Source: Paludibacter jiangxiensis (GTDB lineage: Bacteria; Bacteroidota; Bacteroidia; Bacteroidales; Paludibacteraceae). From it: a stretch of DNA of 64,000 bases. Both the position numbers and the translations under genes were made by a program. The notes under the pieces were generated by a model. It was not told where the DNA came from, did no database searches, and was given only the letters and a program-made list of their open reading frames with translations. Below are positions 6,337-13,761 of this stretch, piece by piece (the stretch's first letter is position 1; every line of letters begins with the position of its first letter). The stretch lies in NCBI GenBank assembly GCA_945870155.1, contig CAMBSB010000001.1, positions 43,916-107,915 on the forward strand. Reading direction: 5' to 3'.

Positions 6337-9216
6337 CTAAAAAAGGCTTAATTGTCCATCGTTTTCTTCTCCTGTCATCCCATTCTCAATAATATCATCA
6401 GGTAAAACTGAGTCATTCTTTATATTCAGACTAGTTTTTTGTTTCTTTTCAATTTTCTTCTCCACATCAGTTTTATCACTAATCACTTCTAATTTAGTAA
6501 CTAACTCTGTTTCTGTCTTCAATTCCGGTTCCGATTCTGATTCTGAATTTCTTTTGTTGTTCAATTCATCTTCATTCAACTCATCATTATTTTCAACTAT
6601 TTCACTCTCTGAGTTAGTTTCTTCTTTTACAGCCGGAAATTTAATAGGTTCAATTTCATTTATAGTTTCAACTTCAAAGGTAGTAAGTCTCTTGCCTTTA
6701 GCTTTATAGCTCTTAATTCCAATAAATTCTTCTCCATCAATAATCAATGACTCTCTGAATGCATCATTGCCTCCAAATACTACTTCAAATCGAGGATATT
6801 CAATGTCAGACAACAACATCAAACGTGATTCAGCATTATCACCCAAAATATTTTGAGGTTTTTGACTTGCTTCAAGCTGAAAGCGTTTCAGGTAATAAAA
6901 TTTTTGTTCAGCATCCCACAGTGCAACTGACCAGACTTTTTCGGAGTCAAATTTCTCAATCACCATTATATCTTTATCAAAATGATTGCTTAAGTCAAAA
7001 TTAGTGGTGTAAAAATTTCCTTTACTTGAAATTACCAAAATAGAATCATCACTTAAATATTCGCCTAAATATTCACCGCGGTTGTCATAATTCAAGCGCA
7101 AAACATCTCGGTCGAACCATACTTGTCGTCCACCCAAGGTTGAACCACCTTTAGTTTTTAAAGCAATTTTTTGCACATCGTTCTTAGTCAGCAAATTACC
7201 CATCGATTGACGACCCTTGATAGCAATGTCACTAAAATCTTTTTCAAAAGCTAATTTAAATAAACGTGGTTTAGGTTTTAAAGTTACGCGTATAATTTCG
7301 GCTTCAGCATTAGGGTTTGATGTAAAATAAACCACTTTTGAACTTGCTGTTCCCTGTGTTATATCATAATCTTTATCACGTGTGATGCCGTTTACAGCAA
7401 ATCGTTTGATGTAATATGCACCATTCTTACCATCCCTGTAAACAGTATTGTAAACTGTACGCTTGTCGTTCTTTTTGAAAACATCCAAATGTAATATGTT
7501 TTTACCTACAAATATTTTATCTGCAACTTTTACAATTTTATATTTTCCGTCTTTAAAAAATATTATAATATCGTCAATATCAGAGCAGTTGCAAACAAAT
7601 TCATCTTTACGCAACGAAGTTCCGATAAATCCTTCATCGTAATTTACGTACAATTTTTCGTTGGCTTCCACCACTTTCGATGCTACTATGGTCTCAAAGT
7701 TTCGTATTTCGGTGCGTCTTGGATAATCTTTGCCATATTTTGTTTTCAGACCTTCGTACCATGAAATTGTGTATTCTATTAAGTTATTCAGATGATGGTC
7801 AATTTCATCAATTTTTTTCTGAATGGCTATCAGTGTGTCATTGGCTTTGTCGGTATCAAATTTGGTGATACGCATCATTTTGATTTCGAGCAATTTAAGA
7901 AAATCTTCGCGTGTTATTTCACGAATAAAATCCTTTTTAAAAGGCTCTAATCTTAAGTCGATATGTTCAATTACAGCATCTTGCGAAGTACTTTCTTCAA
8001 ATCCTTTGTCCTTATAAATTCGGTTTTCAATAAATATTTTTTCGAGCGAAGTAAAGAAAAGTTGCTCCAGCAATTCCCCTTTTTGAATTTCAAGCTCTAA
8101 TCTTAATAATTCTTTGGTGTGGTCGCAGCTAATGCGCAACATTTCGCTAACACCGCAAAATCGTGGTTTATTGTCATGTATAACACAACAATTAGGTGAA
8201 ATACTCAATTCACAATCGGTAAATGCGTAGAGTGCATCAATTGTTTTATCGGAAGAAGAGCCCGGAATTAGGTGTACCAAAATTTCAACATTGGCCGATG
8301 TATTATCGTCAACTTTACGAATTTTAATTTTACCTTTATCACTCGCCTTGATGATTGATTCAATTAATTTTGAAGTATTTGAACCAAATGGTATTTCAGT
8401 AATTGCCAATGTTTTATTGTCAATTTTGCTGATTTTAGCACGTATTTTTACAGCACCACCACGTTCTCCATCATTATATCGGGCTACATCAATTGAGCCA
8501 CCAGTCTGAAAATCAGGATATAATATAAAATCCTGGTTGCGTAAATAGGCTATACAGGCATCCAATAATTCATTGAAGTTGTGAGGTAAAATTTTCGAAT
8601 TAAGCCCCACAGCAATACCTTCGACACCTTGTGCCAATAACAATGGAAACTTAACAGGAAGTGCAATAGGTTCTTTATTACGCCCATCGTATGATGATTT
8701 CCATTCTGTAGTTTTTGGGTTAAAAACAGTTTCGAGCGCAAATTTTGATAAGCGAGCTTCGATATAACGTGGAGCAGCAGCACCATCGCCGGTAAGTATA
8801 TTTCCCCAGTTTCCCTGGCAATCTATCAATAAATCTTTTTGTCCCAGTTGAACCAAGGCATCTCCAATCGATGCATCTCCATGTGGGTGAAACTGCATTG
8901 TATGTCCTACAATATTGGCAACTTTATTGTAGCGTCCGTCATCCAATCGCTTCATAGAGTGAAGAATACGCCGCTGAACCGGTTTTAATCCATCATAAAT
9001 ATCGGGCACAGCACGTTCAAGAATTACATACGAAGCATAGTCCAAAAACCAGCTTTGGTACATACCCGAAAGATGATGTTTTACTGCTTCGTCAGAAATT
9101 TTAGGAACTTTGTATTTTGAATGTGCTGCAAATTCCGTTTCAATCACTTGGTCATCTGCAGCACCGGTAGTTTCGTTTTCGTCGTTTTCCGTTTCAATAA
9201 TTTCGTCTGTACTCAT
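6337..9216 (-). CDS. parC: DNA topoisomerase IV subunit A
   Basis: This type IIA topoisomerase breakage-reunion subunit is 959 residues long and decatenates or relaxes DNA with a ParE partner, whose gene is not in this window. The winged-helix/tower region starts at about residue 52 (YQSWFLDYASYVILERAVPD). The catalytic tyrosine is Tyr151 in APRYIEARL. HPHGDASIGDAL (110-121) is the quinolone-determining region, with Ala115 where E. coli GyrA has Ser83. Features such as IDCQGNWGNILTGDG identify the Bacteroidetes ParC lineage over GyrA. The long acidic, repetitive C-terminus after about residue 870 is low-complexity and ends EENDGQLSLF. It appears to be a single-gene unit. Confidence 0.9.
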   Translation of the reverse strand: MSTDEIIETENDENETTGAADDQVIETEFAAHSKYKVPKISDEAVKHHLSGMYQSWFLDYASYVILERAVPDIYDGLKPVQRRILHSMKRLDDGRYNKVANIVGHTMQFHPHGDASIGDALVQLGQKDLLIDCQGNWGNILTGDGAAAPRYIEARLSKFALETVFNPKTTEWKSSYDGRNKEPIALPVKFPLLLAQGVEGIAVGLNSKILPHNFNELLDACIAYLRNQDFILYPDFQTGGSIDVARYNDGERGGAVKIRAKISKIDNKTLAITEIPFGSNTSKLIESIIKASDKGKIKIRKVDDNTSANVEILVHLIPGSSSDKTIDALYAFTDCELSISPNCCVIHDNKPRFCGVSEMLRISCDHTKELLRLELEIQKGELLEQLFFTSLEKIFIENRIYKDKGFEESTSQDAVIEHIDLRLEPFKKDFIREITREDFLKLLEIKMMRITKFDTDKANDTLIAIQKKIDEIDHHLNNLIEYTISWYEGLKTKYGKDYPRRTEIRNFETIVASKVVEANEKLYVNYDEGFIGTSLRKDEFVCNCSDIDDIIIFFKDGKYKIVKVADKIFVGKNILHLDVFKKNDKRTVYNTVYRDGKNGAYYIKRFAVNGITRDKDYDITQGTASSKVVYFTSNPNAEAEIIRVTLKPKPRLFKLAFEKDFSDIAIKGRQSMGNLLTKNDVQKIALKTKGGSTLGGRQVWFDRDVLRLNYDNRGEYLGEYLSDDSILVISSKGNFYTTNFDLSNHFDKDIMVIEKFDSEKVWSVALWDAEQKFYYLKRFQLEASQKPQNILGDNAESRLMLLSDIEYPRFEVVFGGNDAFRESLIIDGEEFIGIKSYKAKGKRLTTFEVETINEIEPIKFPAVKEETNSESEIVENNDELNEDELNNKRNSESESEPELKTETELVTKLEVISDKTDVEKKIEKKQKTSLNIKNDSVLPDDIIENGMTGEENDGQLSLF

Positions 9217-9670
9217 GGGAACTTAAAAGATAATGGTTACTTTTATATCAAAATGATATTATTGAGCTATTTATCGAATAATTACTGTTTTCTATTCTTA
9301 AAAAAGAATAGTTTCATTAGCATTTTTCAAAATCAATCGACAAAAATACAAAAAAAATAGTAACTTTGCACTTCTTTTTTATCAGAATTCTAAACAGTAT
9401 GTATTAATTTATAACGGGTTGGTTTTTATGATATTTCAAGTGAAGTGTAATTCCTTAAGCGTTAAAAAGCATATTTGTTTTTTAGATTTTAAAATTGATT
9501 TTTTTTTGGATTTAAGGTTTTGCAATAGAATAAAATGTTAATAAAAATTGATAATCTACGAGGAAAATGTGAATTAAAAAGGAGAATTTTTATGTAAAAA
9601 ATTTGGTTCTGTTCCTACAAATTCTTTTCTTCAATCTTAAATTGTAAATATATAAATTGTAAATAATATT
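9217..9670. other. Divergent spacer between parC and glyS
   Basis: Two opposed -7-like elements lie close together: TATTTTTG on the minus strand (9341-9348, toward parC) and TAACTTTG on the plus strand (9361-9368, toward glyS). Neither has a clear TTTG at the right distance. The glyS leader would then be about 300 bases long. It is AT-rich and I see no conserved RNA structure in it. Confidence 0.4.
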
Positions 9671-11218
9671 ATGGCTTCTCAAGAAGATGTTTTTAAAAAA
9701 TTGATTGCACACTGCAAGGAATACGGTTTTGTGTTTCCTTCGAGCGAAATCTACGACGGACTTGGAGCCGTGTACGACTATGGTCAAAATGGTGTAGAAC
9801 TTAAAAATAACATCAAAAAATATTGGTGGGATAGTATGGTTCTTCTAAACGAAAATGTAGTAGGACTTGATGCTGCTATTTTTATGCACCCAACTACCTG
9901 GAAAGCTTCAGGACACGTGGACGCATTCAACGATCCTTTGATTGATAACAAAGACAGTAAGAAACGATACCGTGCCGATGTGCTTATTGAGGATTTATTG
10001 GCTAAGTACGATGACAAAATGAATAAGGAAGTGGAAAAGGCTGCAAAACGTTTTGGCGAAAGCTTTGACGAAGCTGTTTTTCGCTCAACAAACGAACGCG
10101 TGCTCGAAAACCAAGCAAAACGCAATGAAATTCATGCACGTTTTGTAAAAGCGCTAAATGATAGCGACTTGGCGGAGCTGAAGGCAATCATTGAAGATTA
10201 TGAAGTGGTTTGTCCTGTAAGTGGAACACGAAACTGGACTGAAGTACGCCAGTTTAACCTGATGTTTTCAACCGAAATGGGATCAACAGCCGATGGTGCA
10301 TTGAAAATATATCTTCGTCCGGAGACAGCACAAGGCATATTTGTGAATTTTTTGAATGTGCAAAAAACAGGCCGTATGAAAATTCCTTTTGGAATTTGCC
10401 AAATAGGAAAAGCATTTAGAAATGAGATAGTTGCCCGTCAGTTTATTTTCCGTATGCGTGAGTTTGAGCAAATGGAAATGCAGTTTTTTGTACGTCCGGG
10501 AGAAGAAATGAAATGGTTTGAACACTGGAAAGAATTCCGCTTAAAATGGCACAAAGCACTTGGTTTGGGCGATCATAAATACCGTTTCCACGACCACGAT
10601 AAATTGGCTCATTATGCCAATGCAGCGACAGATATAGAATTTGAAATGCCTTTCGGATTTAAAGAAGTGGAGGGAATTCACTCTCGTACCGATTTCGATT
10701 TGAGTAGCCACGAAAAATTTTCCGGAAAAAACATTAAATACTTCGATCCGGAATTGAATCAATCTTATGTTCCTTATGTTATTGAAACTTCGATAGGTGT
10801 GGATCGTACTTTCCTTTCAATCATGGCAGCTTCGTACAACGAAGAAACACTGGAAGGTGGAGAAACACGTGTAGTGCTAAACTTACCTCCGGTGTTAGCA
10901 CCGGTTAAAGCATGTATCATGCCATTGGTAAAAAAGGACGGATTGCCCGAAAAAGCACGTGAAATTATGAATGATTTGAAGTTCGATTTCAAATGTGGTT
11001 ATGACGAAAAAGACTCTATCGGAAAACGCTACCGTCGTCAGGACGCTGTGGGAACACCATTCTGTATCACTGTTGATCATCAATCGATTGAAGATAATAC
11101 AGTTACCATTCGTTATCGCGACACCATGTTGCAAGAACGAGTTGCTATTACCAATTTACACACTATCATTGGTGATTTGGTGAACATGAAAAATTTGTTT
11201 AAGAAAATTATTGGATAG
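9671..11218 (+). CDS. glyS: Glycyl-tRNA synthetase (dimeric type)
   Basis: This 515-residue class II synthetase charges tRNA-Gly with glycine. The N-terminus MASQEDVFKKLIAHCKEYGFVFPSSEIYDG is typical of the single-chain (alpha2) GlyRS. Motif 2 appears as FRNEI...RQFIFRMREFEQMEMQFFV. The catalytic glycine pocket includes YVIETSIGVDRTFLSIM. The C-terminal anticodon-binding domain begins near LPPVLAPVKACIMPL. The length is usual for the family. A strong terminator follows 27 bases after the stop, so the gene is probably monocistronic. Confidence 0.95.
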   Translation: MASQEDVFKKLIAHCKEYGFVFPSSEIYDGLGAVYDYGQNGVELKNNIKKYWWDSMVLLNENVVGLDAAIFMHPTTWKASGHVDAFNDPLIDNKDSKKRYRADVLIEDLLAKYDDKMNKEVEKAAKRFGESFDEAVFRSTNERVLENQAKRNEIHARFVKALNDSDLAELKAIIEDYEVVCPVSGTRNWTEVRQFNLMFSTEMGSTADGALKIYLRPETAQGIFVNFLNVQKTGRMKIPFGICQIGKAFRNEIVARQFIFRMREFEQMEMQFFVRPGEEMKWFEHWKEFRLKWHKALGLGDHKYRFHDHDKLAHYANAATDIEFEMPFGFKEVEGIHSRTDFDLSSHEKFSGKNIKYFDPELNQSYVPYVIETSIGVDRTFLSIMAASYNEETLEGGETRVVLNLPPVLAPVKACIMPLVKKDGLPEKAREIMNDLKFDFKCGYDEKDSIGKRYRRQDAVGTPFCITVDHQSIEDNTVTIRYRDTMLQERVAITNLHTIIGDLVNMKNLFKKIIG

Positions 11219-11243
11219 TTTTTCTTTATCTTAATTTATTTAT

Positions 11244-11273
11244 AAGCGAGTTGAATTTCAACTCGCTTTTTTT
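11244..11273 (+). terminator. Terminator after glyS
   Basis: GCGAGTTG-AATTT-CAACTCGC forms a perfect 8-bp stem followed by a run of T. Confidence 0.85.
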
Positions 11274-11346
11274 CTATACTTCTTACTGTTTTAAATTTTT
11301 TAATGCAACAAATAAGCATTATTATACATCAATAAAATAAAACATT

Positions 11347-11763
11347 ATGAAATCACGATTCATTATTTTACTGCTTGTATTGATATTGTTTTCAAGTTGT
11401 AGTTCTTTTGACCAAATTGAACAATACAAAACTTCAAATGATACGATGACAATCAATTTAAATCAAGTTTGTTTTAACGAAAAATATGGAATTAAGCTCC
11501 AATTTGACTCTATTATAAACGATTCGAGATGTCCAATTGGTGCTTTGTGTTTATGGGAGGGAAATGCACAAATTCAATTTAGTTTGATTTCGAAAAACAA
11601 AAAACATGATAAGTTTTATTTAAATACGCATTCAGCTTTTACTCAAGATACAATAATTCACGGCATTGATTATAAGTTGGTCAATCTTTTACCTCATCAA
11701 AAATTAGGAAATACTACAAACCCACAACTGCATCTTGCTGTTGTGGTTGCCACCAAACAATAA
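11347..11763 (+). CDS. DSRCP-motif lipoprotein of unknown function
   Basis: A 138-residue protein with a lipoprotein signal: hydrophobic segment 5-15, then FSSC with Cys18 as the lipidation site. The mature part is short and beta-rich. Its clearest motif is DSRCPIGALCLWEGNA, a two-cysteine motif I recall from uncharacterised Bacteroidetes lipoproteins. The two cysteines may form a disulphide or bind a ligand. It lies alone between the glyS terminator and a membrane protein gene. Function is unknown. Confidence 0.7.
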   Translation: MKSRFIILLLVLILFSSCSSFDQIEQYKTSNDTMTINLNQVCFNEKYGIKLQFDSIINDSRCPIGALCLWEGNAQIQFSLISKNKKHDKFYLNTHSAFTQDTIIHGIDYKLVNLLPHQKLGNTTNPQLHLAVVVATKQ

Positions 11764-11876
11764 TCAGAATTATTTCTTTCCGTTAATTTAAATCTGCTTT
11801 TATATTACTTGCGATATGATTGAGTTAAATATCGTTAATACACATTATATAAATAGGTTTATAATATAAACTGATT

Positions 11877-11884
11877 TATATTTG
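11877..11884 (+). promoter_or_regulatory. -7 element (TATATTTG) ahead of the membrane protein/regulator pair
   Basis: This is an exact TAnnTTTG match about 45 bases upstream of the start codon. No good -33 TTTG is seen. Confidence 0.4.
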
Positions 11885-11929
11885 CACAAGAATTTAAACC
11901 AATTATTAATTTTATAAACAACTAAACAA

Positions 11930-12514
11930 ATGGAAGAGAAAATTTTAAACGAGAAAGAAAGTTTGGAAATTATTTCTCAAATGATTCGGAATACAAAGCA
12001 TAAATTGGAATCAGGAAAAGGAAAACCTTTCTTGATTTTCGGGTATATTTCAATTGCAGTTTCAATTGCTGTTTATGCTTTACTTGTAAAAACAGATAGC
12101 TTTTATGTTAATCTTTTGTGGTGGGCGATTCCTGTATTAGGCGGACTGACAATGTTTGCATTTGGACGAATTGAAAATAAATATGTAAAGACTTACATAG
12201 ATAGAACGATTAATACTATCTGGGGAGTAATTGGAACAGCCATGATTTTGATTTCTTTTTCTGCTTTTTTTGTACACAATCTTCCAATGGTTTCGTTAAT
12301 GCTTTTATTGTCGGGAATGGCTACTACATTGACGGGATTTATAATAAAATACCCTGTTATCATTATTTGTGGTATTTTAGGAACACTTACGTGTGCTATT
12401 CCTTTTATTGTTAATGGATATGCGCAGGTACTGATTTTTGCTGTAGCCATTTTCATAATGATGGTCATTCCGGGTCATATTCTTAACTTTAAAGGTAAAA
12501 ATACCAATGTTTAA
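11930..12514 (+). CDS. Polytopic membrane protein paired with a winged-helix regulator
   Basis: The 194-residue protein has a cytosolic, charged N-terminus (about 1-32, ESLEIISQMIRNTKHKLESGKGKPF) followed by five or six hydrophobic segments to the end. No enzymatic motif is visible. Its stop codon lies inside the first codons of the next gene (8-base overlap, ATGTTTAA), so the two are translationally coupled. Membrane protein plus small winged-helix regulator pairs recur in Bacteroidetes; the regulator probably controls this operon. The substrate or signal is unknown. Confidence 0.7.
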   Translation: MEEKILNEKESLEIISQMIRNTKHKLESGKGKPFLIFGYISIAVSIAVYALLVKTDSFYVNLLWWAIPVLGGLTMFAFGRIENKYVKTYIDRTINTIWGVIGTAMILISFSAFFVHNLPMVSLMLLLSGMATTLTGFIIKYPVIIICGILGTLTCAIPFIVNGYAQVLIFAVAIFIMMVIPGHILNFKGKNTNV

Positions 12515-12794
12515 GGAATTAAATCCTTTGTTGCATTCCGAACTCAGATTGGGTATAATGTCCATTCTGATTTCAGTTGAAGAAGCTGATTTTGTATATC
12601 TTCGTGAAAAAACAGCTGCAACAGCCGGTAATATCAGCGTTCAAATTGAAAAATTGTCGGAGGCAGGTTATATAGTTGTTGAAAGAGGTTTCTTGGGTAA
12701 ACGTACACGTACGGTTTGTAAAATTACTGAAAAAGGAGTACTGGCTTTTGAAGAATATGTTGAAGCTTTAAAAAGCTATTTGAATGTAAAATAG
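12507..12794 (+). CDS. Winged-helix DNA-binding regulator (MarR/HTH_34-like)
   Basis: This 95-residue protein is essentially a single winged helix-turn-helix domain: LHSELRLGIMSILISVEEADFVYLREKTAATAGNISVQIEKLSEAGYIVVERGF, then the wing GKRTRTVCKITEKGVLAFEEYVEAL. It resembles small PF13601-type regulators, which lack a separate effector domain. The overlap with the upstream membrane protein gene indicates one operon and suggests autoregulation. A long inverted repeat lies about 65 bases beyond the stop. Confidence 0.85.
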   Translation: MFKELNPLLHSELRLGIMSILISVEEADFVYLREKTAATAGNISVQIEKLSEAGYIVVERGFLGKRTRTVCKITEKGVLAFEEYVEALKSYLNVK

Positions 12795-12860
12795 GATGTT
12801 AACTTTTCAATAATTGGATTCAGGCTTGATTATTGCATTCTTTAGGTTTTTATTTAATAA

Positions 12861-12916
12861 TACACAAAACCACTTAATCCACGATATAAATAGCGTGAAA
12901 TAAGTGGTTTTGTGTA
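12861..12916. repeat. Long perfect inverted repeat with nested stem
   Basis: A 16-base arm (TACACAAAACCACTTA) at 12861-12876 is matched exactly by its complement at 12901-12916. Inside is a second 4-bp stem (CACG/CGTG). There is no T tract after it, so it is not a standard terminator, although it lies at the end of an operon. Confidence 0.7.
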
Positions 12917-13062
12917 AAACTGTTCAAGGTTTGATGCTATTAGTTTGGGAAGATATTTTTGCTCTATTATCTATTGGCAAAAATATGTATTAAATTTTAA
13001 ATAGTTTAACAAAAAAGCAAGACCCACATTTGCTGTAGCATTTGTTAGCTTAAGTACTTTTT

Positions 13063-13386
13063 TCAGTCTACAAAAGTTTCCTTTATAACGTCCTTACAGA
13101 TTTTGATTTCGGATTTTGATAGTTTGCCTAATACTTTCAAAATTCTGATTTTGTCGACAGTTCGGATTTGGTCGATAGCAATCATTCCATTTTTACCTTC
13201 ATGTTCTACCGCTACTCTGGTTGGGTATTTTTTCATGTTCGTAGTCATAGGAGCTAAAACAATAGTATTGAGATATTTATTCATCTCGTCAGGCGAAACA
13301 ATGACACACGGTCTTGTTTTCTTAATTTCGCTAACTAAAGTCGGATCTAAGTCGACCAAAACCATTGAATATTGTACTATTTCCAT
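13063..13386 (-). CDS. mazF: MazF/PemK-type toxin endoribonuclease
   Basis: This 107-residue protein has the MazF fold motifs: an N-terminal strand with LVDLDPTLVSEIKKTRPCVIVSPDEMN, then NTIVLAPMTT, and the core GMIAIDQIRTVDKIRI. MazF toxins cut mRNA at short sequence motifs and are held inactive by the cognate MazE. The start codon lies inside the antitoxin gene (10-base overlap), the usual arrangement of a type II toxin-antitoxin operon. The length is typical and no catalytic-region loss is visible, so it is probably functional. Confidence 0.88.
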   Translation of the reverse strand: MEIVQYSMVLVDLDPTLVSEIKKTRPCVIVSPDEMNKYLNTIVLAPMTTNMKKYPTRVAVEHEGKNGMIAIDQIRTVDKIRILKVLGKLSKSEIKICKDVIKETFVD

Positions 13387-13622
13387 TCTTCGAAAGTTTC
13401 ATTGTCAAACACATCGTTTACTAACAATTGATCATCGTCTTCCAGGTGCATTTTTTGGAAAGCTTTTTCCCAATTCTTTCTCGGTTTTTCGATTGGTTTA
13501 AGTATAATTCTACCTTTCTCCAAAATAATTTCAACTTTTTCATTGATATTATATTTCTCGATAATCGACTTGCTTAATCTTAGTCCTTTAGAATTTCCGA
13601 TTTTGATAATAGATGTTTCCAT
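13377..13622 (-). CDS. mazE: MazE-type antitoxin (AbrB/SpoVT fold)
   Basis: This 81-residue protein has an N-terminal swapped-hairpin DNA-binding domain (SIIKIGNSKGLRLSKSIIEKYNINEKVEIILEKGRIILKPI) and an acidic C-terminus (EDDDQLLVNDVFDNETFEEW) that should bind and block the toxin. It precedes and overlaps the mazF gene. MazE-type antitoxins repress their own promoter, so autoregulation is likely, but I could not define an operator. Confidence 0.88.
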   Translation of the reverse strand: METSIIKIGNSKGLRLSKSIIEKYNINEKVEIILEKGRIILKPIEKPRKNWEKAFQKMHLEDDDQLLVNDVFDNETFEEWK

Positions 13623-13761
13623 ATTTTTTCATAATTGTGCCTACAAAGTTATTACATATTTCTCAAATATCCAAATTTCAAGATGATATTAAACTTTAAT
13701 GAGAACTAACTAATATTCGCGGTTGGAAACCACTAGAACCGACGTGTCCTGCTTTCAAAAT

